Shown: in pieces, positions 11,067-21,955 of the stretch
Layout: each line of letters begins with the position of its first letter
Numbering within the stretch: position 1 is the first letter of the stretch
Origin: Siphonodentalium dalli
Lineage: Eukaryota; Mollusca; Scaphopoda; Gadilida; Siphonodentaliidae
DNA: 64,000 nt
Direction: 5' to 3'
Assembly (NCBI GenBank): GCA_032622095.1
Contig: CP136062.1
Location: forward strand, 6,820,001-6,884,000
Translations under genes and position numbers: made by a program
Notes under the pieces: model-generated
Databases searched by the model: none
Told to the model about the DNA's origin: nothing
Seen by the model: the letters and a program-made list of their open reading frames with translations, nothing else

Positions 11067-11076
11067 CATTTATACC
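11067..11076 (-). promoter_or_regulatory. TATA box for antisense ORF B
   Basis: Minus-strand GGTATAAATG, about 57 bases upstream of the ATG at 11012. Same arrangement as upstream of antisense ORF A. Confidence 0.45.
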
Positions 11077-11332
11077 GCTATACCACTAATTACCTTCGTC
11101 GACACGCCTAGCGCACGCAGCGCGGCTAATTGGTACACACACTCGCATCGCGTGACGTCATATTTCGTCGATTTCTGGGGGTACCAATTTTACACAGTAA
11201 CTTGAGAATGACATTACAACTTACACCGGCCGAAAAATCTCATCGATTAATCAAACCAGTTAACCCATAAAAGCCATGCCCACGCGAATCTATCTTTATA
11301 ATCAGATACCGGCTAACCCGCTAATACACACC

Positions 11333-11349
11333 TATATTTTTACTTATAG
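11333..11349 (+). other. Candidate env splice acceptor
   Basis: A T-rich tract ending in TACTTATAG places an AG at 11348-11349, 13 bases before the preferred env ATG at 11363. Envelope mRNAs of env-bearing Gypsy elements are spliced, so an acceptor is expected here. No donor was identified with confidence. Confidence 0.35.
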
Positions 11350-11362
11350 GGGTGCAAGCGAT

Positions 11363-13551
11363 ATGAAGCCTACAGAAAACTTCGTTAAAGCGACCCTCTT
11401 CATACTTACCATCGGCTTTCAAACTAGTGACGCTATGTTAACTCGACAGAACATGTTATTTTTGCATCACCGGCAAATTGCTGTCTCAAATGAAAATTGG
11501 GATCTCAGTTTTCTCATCGAACTCACACCATATTATACCTACATAGCAAGACTCGCTACCGACATAATGATGGCCCAAAATAAACTCAATAGCATTTGTG
11601 CCACGTTTCATCAAAGCACATATCACCATAACAAACCTCCATTCAGGAACGAGACAAATAACATTAACTTTAATCTCATCAACATTTTGACAGATTTACA
11701 AACTGAATTAGCAGCGGCTCTCACGGAAACAAAACAAATCCAATATGAATATCATAATTATTATCAACTCCATAATACCAAAAGACTCAAACGAGCAATA
11801 TTACCCGTAATAAGCGATATCGCCAAGTTTCTATTTGGCACCCCTTCGATGTCAGATATTACACATGTAGAAGATAACATACGAACCCTCTACCAAAACC
11901 AAAAAAAAATCCAACACGATACTCAAACCGCTTATTCTATCATGAATATAACACGCGTCATTTCAAACGAAAATCGCCAACGAGTCAACACATTATCAAC
12001 AACAATATCCAATATTCAAGCCACACTTCGAAAAGAAACACATCGAACCCAAAAACATGTGCATACAATTGAAATATTCACAATCATCAACGCTAAGTTT
12101 CTAGTAATATTACATGAAATACAACAAGATGTTATCCAAGCAAAATTATATTTGCGACATCTTAAAGTTCAAATGCCTCTCTAATTAACCACCGATTTAC
12201 ACCGGAGATCATAAGCCCAATACATTTAAAAAAGGCACTTGACAGTATAACGAAATTACTTCCAGCCCATTTGAAGTTACCATTCCCCATAGAATCGGGA
12301 ATTGCAAAATATTACCAACATTTGAAGACACATACCATACTCACAGACAGCAGACTAATCATTACCATAACAATTTATTTACGCGATATCAGAATGCAGT
12401 TTGACATATTCCGCGCTATACCATTTTTTTATACATTAGACCCTCGAGACCCAAGACTCAGACACAACAATAAATATACAGTTGCCCGAATCGATATTAC
12501 GCATAATTACCTGCTATTATCTCCCGACCGATCCAAATATACCACCATTGGTGACAATCACCCGTGTATTTTAAACAAATTACCATATTGTAAAATTCAA
12601 AAAATTTCAATCGCCGCATCACATAATCATAACTGCCTACTCAACATATTCACCAATGATACAAAAAATACCGCCACAAATTGCCCTATAGCCATTTACC
12701 CTCAGTATAATTTACCATCCGCTATTAAGCTGGCGGCATGTACATGGCTTATAACAACCACGAAAGCTCATACATTTACAGTAAACTGTCATCACAATCT
12801 CTTAAGAAAACGACCGTATAGAATCACAATTTTACCCCCCATCGCAACGATAACTTTACCACCAAGGTGCATAGCTACATCAGCCAGTATCAAACTAATT
12901 GCATTCACAACTTTGAACTCATCAAACATCACCATCAAGACACAAATAACCCAATTACAATCAACTATTGAATTACATAAATTGCCACAATGGAAGCCAT
13001 TATTTTCCCAAATTCATAACTTGCCCCCTCAAGTATCGATTCCAAACAAGTTACCCCCCATAAAGCAACTATCATTATATGATTTTATGCAAACAGTCAC
13101 TTCCCTGCAACCCATCAAACAAAAGAAAAAACAGGATTATTACCAAATCATCATTCCCGCGGTCAATACGTTCATATTAATTTTACTGATTGCCATCTCA
13201 AGTCGCAAATACATTATTCAGTGTATTACGAAAATTTCCCAATATCAGACTCAACGCAATCACAACACGCGACGAATTAAAATCGCAAAGCGACGAAATA
13301 AACTTAACCAAATGATAAATGGAACTGATATGCAACTTCGTCACAGACTAACCCCACCAATACCCAAGGAAGCTACGAAAGATATTCATTTGTCTCCAGC
13401 TAAGCAACCTCAAATACAAAGTACACAAAAAGATTTGACATTTCCCAAAAAACACCCGCGAGATGTTGATGATGAATCATCCACATTACGACCTATGAAA
13501 ATAATAAAAACTCACGCGTCCATCCATAACCCACCACTTAATCTATATTGA
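11363..13551 (+). pseudogene. env: F-like envelope glycoprotein, broken by a frameshift
   Basis: The upstream part (ATG 11363 to TAA 12184) begins with a signal-peptide-like segment (VKATLFILTIGFQTSDA). It has a basic KRLKR cleavage-type site at 11780-11794, followed directly by a hydrophobic, fusion-peptide-like AILPVISDIAKFLFG. A long heptad-type helical region follows. The downstream part runs in the next phase to 13551; it has a Cys-poor ectodomain with several N-glycosylation-type sites. A membrane anchor (IIIPAVNTFILILLIAIS, 13147-13200) and a basic tail of about 115 residues end it. Order and spacing fit the errantivirus and baculovirus F class of fusion proteins. The open phase changes by one base near 12165-12185, so this copy encodes no complete envelope. 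Class assignment rests on architecture, not a search. Confidence 0.75.
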
Positions 13552-14347
13552 TAATTTTCCCAATAATACCATTTTGTTTCCTATAAGGGGCACAAACCCA
13601 CAGACTAATTATAATATCGTTACTGCATGCATACCACGTCAGCTGCATATGTTAACGCCATTATGACACGTGCCAATCCCAAGAGTTAAGACAACTGACC
13701 ACCGATTATCTTCAATAACATTGGTCATGGATCTCGCCAACTATCAACAAACGCATTAATCAAAGTCTCATATACCACACTCCAAACAATATTTCACCTC
13801 TGACACATGCTCTCAACAATTCCCTGTGCAATTGACGGCAGATGAGAAACATTTGGTCTCTCATTACCACAATACCGAATGTATACATATCGTCATGATT
13901 TTATTAACAACACAACATGCATTTATATAATACATCACCAATGTTCATCATTTACAAAACATACCATGCACTATTACCGTATTGTTATATTCATTACTTC
14001 TCATACTTGTATCTCTATATTCTATTATCATACCTTATCCTACATATCAATATAGCACGCATTATGACTGCTTGCACGATCATTTTATATACCAACCCAT
14101 ATATGCTTTTCCCACAATTTATTTCATAATCTCATAATATTGCGTATCATCATTTTAAGACAACTTAATATTGCATATCATCATTTTAAGACAACTTTGT
14201 TCCACATGTATTAATCATAACATCACCACAATCAATGTTATTATACTTCATTTCAGCCTCATCCACATTACATGATCACAATTACCCCAGTTAGGTCCAT
14301 AATTTTGATGTTACATAAGATTTTCCGCTGCGCTAAAAATCTTACAC
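13552..14347 (+). other. 3' untranslated region of the retroelement
   Basis: No gene seen. It holds a 33-bp direct duplication (about 14138-14204, ATTGC.TATCATCATTTTAAGACAACTT twice). A hairpin at 14316-14344 has arms TAAGATTTT and AAAAATCTTA around CCGCTGCGCT and sits immediately before the purine tract. Confidence 0.6.
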
Positions 14348-14357
14348 AGGTGGGGGA
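14348..14357 (+). other. Polypurine tract
   Basis: AGGTGGGGGA ends four bases before the 3' LTR at 14362, the place of the plus-strand primer. One T interrupts the purines. Confidence 0.6.
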
Positions 14358-14361
14358 CATA

Positions 14362-14817
14362 TGTGAGATAACTACCCATTATAATCTCACAACTTGATTC
14401 AAACTATACGAATGTCCCAATATATAAAACCCCAAACTCAGATATTCGTGTTCGGTTCTCGAAACCTCACACGTCTTAATCTCAGCGAAGATATACACAC
14501 AATGAAGATGGCTCCCAAATATGGTCAAGGGAAATGCCCATAACGAAGGAACCAATCCCGATGTGTATTGCCAAACGCCTCATCTAATATGCGTCCCAAA
14601 TAGTATATAAGAGACAACCACATCCCATCACCTCATGCTTTCACTAGACTCATCTCCTCCCTAGATCATATCCAGGCATCATTCACACCAGGCATCACCC
14701 ATTCGGGGACATCATTTCGCGGCGACTATTGATCATTATATTTGTACACACTGCATATCTTATTCACAACATAATAAAGACTTGTACCTACTATATCTAT
14801 GTGTTCATTACCTCACA
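14362..14817 (+). repeat. 3' LTR
   Basis: 456 bp, no difference seen from 82-537. The polyadenylation signal AATAAA is at 14773-14778. Directly followed by the target duplication ATGA at 14818-14821. Confidence 0.95.
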
Positions 14818-15172
14818 ATGAACAAAGCAGAAGATACATTTAGTTCCACGCGAATTCGGTCAATGGTGAAAGTTACACGATGACGTTGTTTGTCGACTAT
14901 CGTTGAACTTGACATGATGACATGTTATGATTGAAATGAACATCCTCCCCCAGCACGCCAAGTAATATAGGCCTTATGGTTAGTTTCAGTTCCATGCACT
15001 CTCGACAACATATATAACTATTTATAATTACACCACCAAACATAAGCCTTATGCATGTGAGTATTATTTGGTGGGAATCTATAATGCTAAATGCAGAAAC
15101 AGCTATGTGATTGTTTTAGCTTTGGTTCGTTAATTACGCTTTCGTATGATTATATTATTCTATGTTCTGCAG

Positions 15173-15494
15173 ATTTCTCGACCCAGTCTTGGAATATATG
15201 GACACCGTGGATACGATGTGGCCTAAAGTTATCTTCGTTAGTAATCACATGGGAGGAGTCGAAAGGCCCAAGACATTCTTGCATCATAAACAGTCAAACC
15301 AGCGCCAGATGGATTTTAACATCGCCATTCGGGATCGCCTGGAACATACATCGTGGACATGGCTGGACTTTTCTACTTTCTTCAATAATACATTTTCGGT
15401 AGATGGTGTCCACTGGGATCTTGGTGCTAATCTCATTAAGATGGATATCATACTCGAGCAAATTAACAACTTGATGTGTGAACATGCTGGCTAG
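15173..15494 (+). CDS. Terminal exon of an SGNH/PC-esterase-like protein
   Basis: A good 3' splice site (T-rich tract then GTTCTGCAG ending at 15172) opens into 107 codons that end at TAG 15492-15494. The exon starts in phase with one base completing a codon. The protein contains FVSNHMGGVERPKTFLHH and a C-terminal SVDGVHWDLGANLIKMDIIL. The pairing of a conserved N-H segment with a late D-G-x-H motif followed by a helix matches the end of SGNH-fold acyl-esterase and acyltransferase-like proteins (PC-esterase and CASD1-like groups), where Asp and His of the D-x-x-H block are catalytic. Upstream exons lie beyond the left edge; the 14.7-kb retroelement sits in the preceding intron. No clear AATAAA follows. 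Family is inferred from motifs only. Confidence 0.6.
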
Positions 15495-16550
15495 TTGCGC
15501 ATATGCATCTGATGTAATGTTCATGGAAGAAAATACGTTTCTTTCTGTACTGAATACGCATTGACGAGTAGTTACACATTATGAAATGTTATGATAATGA
15601 ATTCCACAAATTGTTGAATTTATAATCCAAACATTCCCCATCAATGATTAATATGACAATAGGTGCTACATAGTAGTGAACGAAGTAAATGTTGTCAACC
15701 AAGTGTTTGTATATTGGAAATTGGGCATCAATAGAACCTGGTGTGAAATTACAGACAGCGGTTGTAAAGCAACCTACTACCGGTAATACCTACTTGTACC
15801 TTATGACATATATTGAATGCAATGAATATATATCTTATCACTATAGCCATGGTATGTCCACGGGGTATTAGGTCTACATAGCTACCAGAATAGCTACCTA
15901 TAGGTCCAAAATAGTATGTACAGAAAGACCACATGTAGATAGTCCAAGTCTTCTCGTACTAAAACCAGCTAAAATATTGGGATGGAGATACTGGTGTTTA
16001 GTCCGAGATCGCGCGCATAACCTTCTTGTGACACGAGTTAAGCGTTAATGACCCGCTCAAATAAAACCACAATTATATGAAATAAAATATCACAATTGCG
16101 ACAATAAACGGATATTTTCCGCAGAAGACATGCTATTTGATCTGAAACCCACATCAGTTGTGAATTGAAAGCGGTATTTTAATGCGAAAAGATACATTTA
16201 CCGCAATGTTTACAAATTTTTAAAAGTATGCGAACTCAGTTGACCTCGCGAACTGTGTTCGGCATTTTCCGTTGAAAATATTCCGAAGATTTCCGACTAA
16301 CAACGCAAATTACGATGAATTCTCCATTGTAATCGTAATTATGTGTGTCAATAAATAACAAGAAATTCAAATAATTGAGGAAAAACACCCACTGTCCCGA
16401 GTGGTATTGATAAGCTATTGGAGGGTCTTCCACTTCGCATGCAAAATAGATAAATATTATTAATTGATGACTGATGTACATGTACAGTACACACATAGTA
16501 ATAACAATTAACGTTATGATTTGAAACTAACTATGATATGATATTGACAG
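15495..16550. other. Intergenic, no gene seen
   Basis: Short open frames here have no coding features. The stretch at about 15938-16045 is an inverted copy of 29265-29350 (shared TCCAAGTCTTCTCGTACTAA and ATATTGGGATGGAGAT), so it is a small dispersed repeat. Confidence 0.6.
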
Positions 16551-16668
16551 TAAGGTGGTATTACCTACTACGAGTGGTATTAGTAATAATATGATCGTAC
16601 GTGACACGTAATGGAGCAACCACCAAGTTGATCATTAAGTTCAACGTTACAATAATTATATGATGTAC

Positions 16669-17194
16669 CATACAGGGTACTGCATGTGTTACACCACTCG
16701 GAGAAATGTCTGTGTCGTCACACAAATACCATGCTAGAACTTGGATTAATATATTCGTAATCGTATATAGTCACCAATAGCCGGGTTACTACCGTAGTAA
16801 CGGACATTGCCCATCTAGTGAACTATTCAAACCCAGCATTGAAATCATGGTTATGATCAGTCCAAACATATGAGTAAAGTTCGAACATAAGATAATAATA
16901 GCTGAGAACCTGGTGCGAATTTAACTGTGGTGGGGCCTCGAGCATATCTACCCCTGCACGTCAGAAAAGAAAAGTAGCTTGAGGATGGAAGTGAACCATC
17001 GTCCCACAGTGAAATCAACCAGGCCTGTTTGGGTTTGAATAGTTCACTAGATAGGCAATGTCAGGTACTACGGTAGTAACCCGGCTATTGGTGACTATAT
17101 ACGATTACGAATATATCAATTCAAGTTCTAACATGGTATTTTAGTGTGATGACACAGACATTTCTTCGAGTGGTGTAGCACATGTAGTACCCTG

Positions 17195-17198
<4 letters not shown>
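16669..17198. mobile_element. Inverted-repeat element (MITE) with about 166-bp arms
   Basis: Left arm 16669-16834 and right arm 17031-17198 are inverted copies with a handful of differences, separated by 196 bases. Ends read CAGGGTAC and GTACCCTG between TA dinucleotides (16671-16672, 17195-17196), suggesting TA target duplication. It carries no coding capacity. A (TA)n run, 17198-17226, abuts the right end. Confidence 0.85.
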
Positions 17199-17225
<27 letters not shown>

Positions 17226-17287
17226 CACAGCAGAAGTTTCCTTAGAATTAATGGATGGAAATGGAATGCCTCTAATATTTGTATTAT

Positions 17288-17690
17288 TTGAGTCGGACAT
17301 AGATTACATTAGCTGCAGGCAATCAATGCAATACGTGTAAACTATGTAGAAAAAGAAATTATTGAATAAAGTGTAGTGAATATGATGCGTCACTTTGATA
17401 TTTGAGTCGGACATAGCTTACCTTACCTGAAGGCAATCAATGCAATAAGTGATGTAGAAACAGAAATTATTGAATGAAGTGTAATGAATATGAAGCGTCA
17501 TTTTAACGCAATATCGATTGGGAGGAAGAGAAATGTCACTTTAATAGTTTAACAATGATATACATATATAATTATAGATTATCCCCATTGAAGACGATCA
17601 ATGCAATGACCAGTGTAGAAATGGAAAAAAAATGTTGCCTGAATGAATCGATGTGTGAACATAAAGTCTCACTTTATTGAAATGTTGAAT
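17288..17690 (+). repeat. About 115-bp tandem repeat, three degenerate copies
   Basis: Units near 17288, 17402 and 17565 share TTTGAGTCGGACATAG.TTAC, GGCAATCAATGCAATA and AGAAATTATTGAAT.AAGTG. The third is the most diverged. Confidence 0.75.
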
Positions 17691-17889
17691 TGATGGAATC
17701 AACGATGAATTAGCAATTTCTGTAATGATGAAATTGGTTCACATACCGGTATACATGTATATGCAGCTGAAAATGTGAATTGACTGAAATGTAATTATGA
17801 AAGTGTCAATGACACTGTAGCTCAATGAGGAAAGGGAATAATTTCATGTGTTACAGTTATTGGAGCGATTAGGAATGTGGAAAGTTGAA

Positions 17890-19512
17890 AGGCCTAGTTA
17901 TGCAAAGATTATAATCCAAGATGGCCGCGACAGCCATCGTTTTTTTGCCAAATGACACAAAAAAGACTCCTTCCTATTTACATGTCATTGTTAACATCCT
18001 TCACAAATTTCATGATGATCCGACAAAAGATACGACCTGTAGCCCGTGTCAAAGGATTTAGTCTTGTAAAGAGTAAAATACAAAATGGCTGCTGGTGACC
18101 AGGTTTCTTGGTTGAATTCAAAATGAACCTTTTCCCATCTACATGTAATTGTTAACATCCATTACAAATCTCATGATGATTGGACCAAAGATTCGACCTG
18201 AAGCCCTTGACAAAGAATTTAGTCATGCAAAAAGTATAATGCAAAATGGCTGCTGGCGGCCATATTTTTGGCCGAACAACCCCAAAATTACTCATTTCCC
18301 ATCTACATGTCCATTTTAACATCCATGACAAATTTAATAATGATCCGACGAAAGATACGACCTGTGGCCCGTGCTAATGGATTGAATTTTGAAATCCAAG
18401 ATGACCGCTGCCGGCCATGTTTTCTGGCCAAATGACCCCAAAATGACTCACTCCCATCAACATGTCAACATCAACATTCATGACAAATTTCATAATGATC
18501 TGACAAATGTAAGGACCTGTAGCCCGTGCCAAAGGATTTAGTCATGCAAAGAGTAAAATCCAAGATGGCTGCTGGTGGCCATGTTTTTTGGTCAAACTAC
18601 CCGAAAATGACTCGTTCACATCTACATGTCAATGTCATCTACATGTCAATAGCGATGACAAATATCATAATGATATGACCAAATGTACAACCTAGAGCCT
18701 GTGCTGAAGGATTTAGTCAAGCAAAGAGTAAAATCCAAGATGTATTTTGGCCGAATGACCACAAAACAGCTCGTTCCCATCTACACGTCATTGTTAACAC
18801 CAATGACAAATTTAGATTGAACATATTTATTGTGACCCAATGACAAATTTCATGAAGATCCGACCAAAGCTACGACCTGTAGCCCGCGCCAGAGGATTTA
18901 GTCATGCAAAGAGTAAAATCCAAGATGGCTGCTGGCGGCCATGTTTTTTTGGCCGAACGACCCCAAAATGGCTCGTTCCCATCTGCCTGTCATTATTAAC
19001 ATCCATGACAAATTTCATGATAATCAGACGAACAGTATGATCTGTAGACCACGCAAATCGATTTAATTTTGAAATCCAAGATGGCTGCCAGCGGCCATGT
19101 TTTTTGGTCGAATGACCACAAAAGGATTCTTTCCAATCTACATGTCATTGTTAACATTCATGACACATTTCATGAAGATCCTACCAAAGCTACGACCTGT
19201 AGCCCGCGCCAAAGGATTTAGTCATGCAAAGAGTAAAATCAAAGATGGCTGCTGGCAGCCATGTTTTTTGGTGGAACAACCACAAAATGACTCGTTAACA
19301 TCCATGATAAATTTCATGATGATCAGACAAACAGTAAGACGTGTAGACCGCGCCAATCGAATTAATTTTGAAATCCAAGATGGCTGTCAGCCGCCATGTT
19401 TTTTGGCCAATGACCCAAAATGACCTGTTCCCATCTACATGTCAATGTCAACATTCATGACAAATTTGATAAAGATCAGACCAAAGGTACGACCTGTAGC
19501 CCGCGCCAAAGG
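17890..19512 (+). repeat. About 160-bp tandem array, roughly ten diverged units
   Basis: Anchor CAAGATGGCTGCTGGCGGCC recurs at about 17917, 18081, 18241, 18399, 18560, 18735, 18920, 19076, 19240 and 19375, mostly 156-185 bp apart. Each unit also has CGTTCCCATCTACATGTCA, TGACAAATTTCATGATGATC and CGACCTGTAGCCCG. Open frames crossing it are by-products of the repeat. The array ends in GACGGACACACGCACGCACA. Confidence 0.9.
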
Positions 19513-19560
19513 AAATTGTTGACGGACACACGCACGCACACATGGACGTCGTTGAGCTAA

Positions 19561-20500
19561 TACTGAATATGTGATGTGTCGCTTTTAATGAATTGGCAAT
19601 GACAGCAGTATGGAAACGGTCACTGCTGTGGAGTTACGATACATGCCGTTAGGTTATGATACACGGTCTACAGCCCTACAGGTATTAGCGGGTTGTCACA
19701 CCAGACGTTGAAGAAAATTATGATATATGTCCATGAGGATCTTTTTAAAGATTGGGTTTAAGTGTTGGCGCTGGGTATAGCTGTTAAAACATCCGTTAAA
19801 CCCGCCATAAACAGAATTAATATTATAAACAAACCTTGTTCTTATACCAATCATAAATACATGTATCACATTAATTTCAGCATGTTGTTATGTTAGTACT
19901 TTGTGTTACATTGTATGTAAGCAAACGTCATCTTATGTAAACAAACAGTACATCTACATGTATGTAAAGAGTATGCGATAAGCAAAACACTCAACACCGA
20001 GTAGACCCCCACTGCATATACATGTATATGAAATTTTGTTAGAAATACCACCGTTATTTCACGCCTTTAGATTAGGCTAATTTGGGGACATTTTGGGGGA
20101 CAGAGGTGATAGGTTTGAGTGAGGGGAGGGGGGTACCCCCTTGTGACTATTGGGGGTACTTTTTAAAGTAAACCTAAAATGGGGGCTGTCTGGTTGTTCT
20201 GAAGAATATGAAAGGTGAAAGGTGAAAGAAATGAACCAATGGCCCCCATATCATTTCCTGGCAACTTGGGCTTATATCAGCATTCAGCAAGTTATGTTAC
20301 ATGTACCCTTATATTTTCAAGTTTTGTAGGTCACAATTTATTGAATATTGGGAATATTGGATCATTTGACATCAACAAAGCCATTTTATAGATGTACGGT
20401 GCTTGAAAGTTCACCAAGCAGTTCACCAACACACTGATCATGGGTATTTCCAATTAAAATTTAATTTAATCCAAGTTAAATCGCATAATCAAAGTAATTA
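19561..20500. other. Intergenic, no gene seen
   Basis: No exon-like open frame or named repeat recognised. A G-rich stretch near 20080-20180 (GAGGGGAGGGGGGTACCCCC) resembles short dispersed repeats. Confidence 0.5.
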
Positions 20501-20510
20501 ATGGCTGAAC

Positions 20511-20660
20511 ATCACCAACTTCAACTGTGGAATCTGACCCAACGCCTCCCATACAGAGAGGCCTAAGCTGAATGAGGTTCCCAGAGGGTGAAGTTGGTGA
20601 TGCTAGCCCTCTGGGGACCTCATTCCGCAAATGTCAGCCACACTAAATTCAGGCTTGGGG
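20511..20660. repeat. Small inverted repeat related to 59229-59380
   Basis: CATCACCAACTTCAAC is matched by GTTGGTGATG downstream, and CCCTCTGGGGACCTCATTC..CAAATG at 20610-20633 recurs at 59229-59260. These are parts of one palindromic element family. Confidence 0.55.
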
Positions 20661-20694
20661 ACCGCCCACCTCTAGTTCTATTGAGAATCATATA

Positions 20695-20951
20695 TTAACC
20701 CTTCATTTACTAAATGCTTATTGACAAGTAGATGTTGTGGGAAGTGTTCAGATAAAGTCGTTTGTTGAACTTTTCTGAACATTTCCAACCAATTAATAGA
20801 TATCCTTCTACACATGTACGTGTATGTATTATCTGTTAGTCTGTTGTCATCTGCTTGCATTTCCTGAACACCCCCTCTGAATGAATAATAGATCATTCAA
20901 ATAAATTCTTTTTTACTTGGTGGGAGAATCCATTTAGTAAAGAAAGGGTTA
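20695..20951. mobile_element. MITE with TTAA-type ends, 257 bp
   Basis: Left TTAACCCTTCATTTACTAAA and the right end, read inverted, TAACCCTTTCTTTACTAAAT form about 21-bp terminal inverted repeats. No gene inside. Confidence 0.6.
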
Positions 20952-21341
20952 TATCAAATTTTCGCTACGATAAGGCAGCAATGATTCATAGCCCCTACAA
21001 TTCAGTGGAATCATGAATTTATTTACAACATACCGCATTACCGGTATAGCCATTTAATAAGCTAAATCTCCGATTTTGGTGTTGAATGGGTCACCATGAA
21101 TCACTCTCAACCTAATCAATCACCACGGTGTTTTGCTTATCGCTCACTATTTACATGCTGTATATATACAAACGCTCCGCTCACACAAAGTGTTTTGCGG
21201 AAAATAACGCATTCTTAATATGATCATTATTCTACATGTATACTATTAGGATATTATTGAGGAAACTTTCATAATTTGGTAACTGTTATTTCTAAATTAT
21301 TACTTATTACATGTACATATGTACATGTACACATACATGTA

Positions 21342-21955
21342 TACCGGCAGACTTTCATTTTTAGAAAATGTAGGCGCGCAGAGTCCCGCTCGCTGGGTTT
21401 TGGCCAGGCGCGCGGTTTCTATCAAGATAAAATAAACAGCGGAAATACATTCATAAATACCACGTAAATTGAATTTGTTTACTCACGATTGATGTCCAGT
21501 GAATCTCTTTGATGGTTTAACACTGCTTAATCCACTATCCATAAGCACAAGTGAATGTTACACACTATGTTTTATATTCTACATGCTCCTATATTAAATG
21601 TAATTCATAATAATTAATAAGGAATCAATTTAATACTCAGATTCCAAGCTGACAGAATAAATATCAACATCTCCCGGCCACGTGGTCTCGATTTGATTTT
21701 CGAGGAATTTATGTGACGTCATAAGCCATACCGGTACATATAAATGTATTTTTAGCTTCGAATCATTCAGTCTCAGACAGATAGTGCATTTGACACGCAC
21801 ATCGTGTGACCTCGTCTGGGTAGACACTGATAATAGCGTTCGCTCTCTGTATTTTGCCTAGGTGCGCAATCGATCGCTCGCTGGTTTTCAGTTTTACCCG
21901 TGCGATGGTGCGCAAGAGCGATCGCGCGCCTCAAAAATGAAAGTCTGTACCGGTA
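21342..21955. mobile_element. Inverted-terminal-repeat element, about 614 bp
   Basis: Left TACCGGCAGACTTTCATTTT and right AAAAATGAAAGTCTGTACCG form inverted ends, each followed inward by GGCGCGC-rich sequence and CGCTCGCTGG. The interior has no recognisable gene. Confidence 0.5.

Larger units (their letters stand above)
82..14817 (+). mobile_element. Env-bearing Ty3/Gypsy-type LTR retroelement, 14.7 kb
   Basis: A complete LTR element bounded by two 456-bp direct repeats that begin TGTGAGAT and end CCTCACA, flanked by the 4-bp duplication ATGA (78-81 and 14818-14821). Gene order on the plus strand is ORF1, gag, protease, RT-RNase H, integrase, env. RT before integrase, a single CX2CX4HX4C knuckle and a D,D35E integrase place it in Ty3/Gypsy (Metaviridae); an env with F-like layout recalls errantiviruses. 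It is long for this group because about 3.7 kb of repeat-rich DNA with two antisense ORFs separates integrase and env. The plus strand is visibly poor in G and rich in A and C, unlike the flanks. It lies in an intron, in the same orientation as the host exon at 15173-15494. Several coding frames are interrupted, so this copy looks non-autonomous. Confidence 0.93.
16550..19560 (+). mobile_element. Composite non-autonomous repeat with central tandem arrays
   Basis: Several blocks recur in the same order at 47054-47890. They are ATGATCGTACGTG.CACGTAATG (16591 and 47054), a block with GATGAAATTGGTT.ACAT (about 17725 and 47160), GACACTGTAGCTCAAT, then GGAGCGATTAGGAATGT.GAA and an array of about 160-bp units. 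Copy 1 additionally holds the inverted-repeat element 16669-17198, a TA run and a 115-bp tandem block. The plan, a core of about 160-bp repeats inside a dispersed element, resembles pearl/Helentron-type non-autonomous elements of bivalves. That match is inference. Confidence 0.6.

Noticed and set aside
18840-19423. Plus-strand ORFs of 66 and 108 codons
   Set aside because: Readings of the 160-bp array; frame changes from unit to unit.
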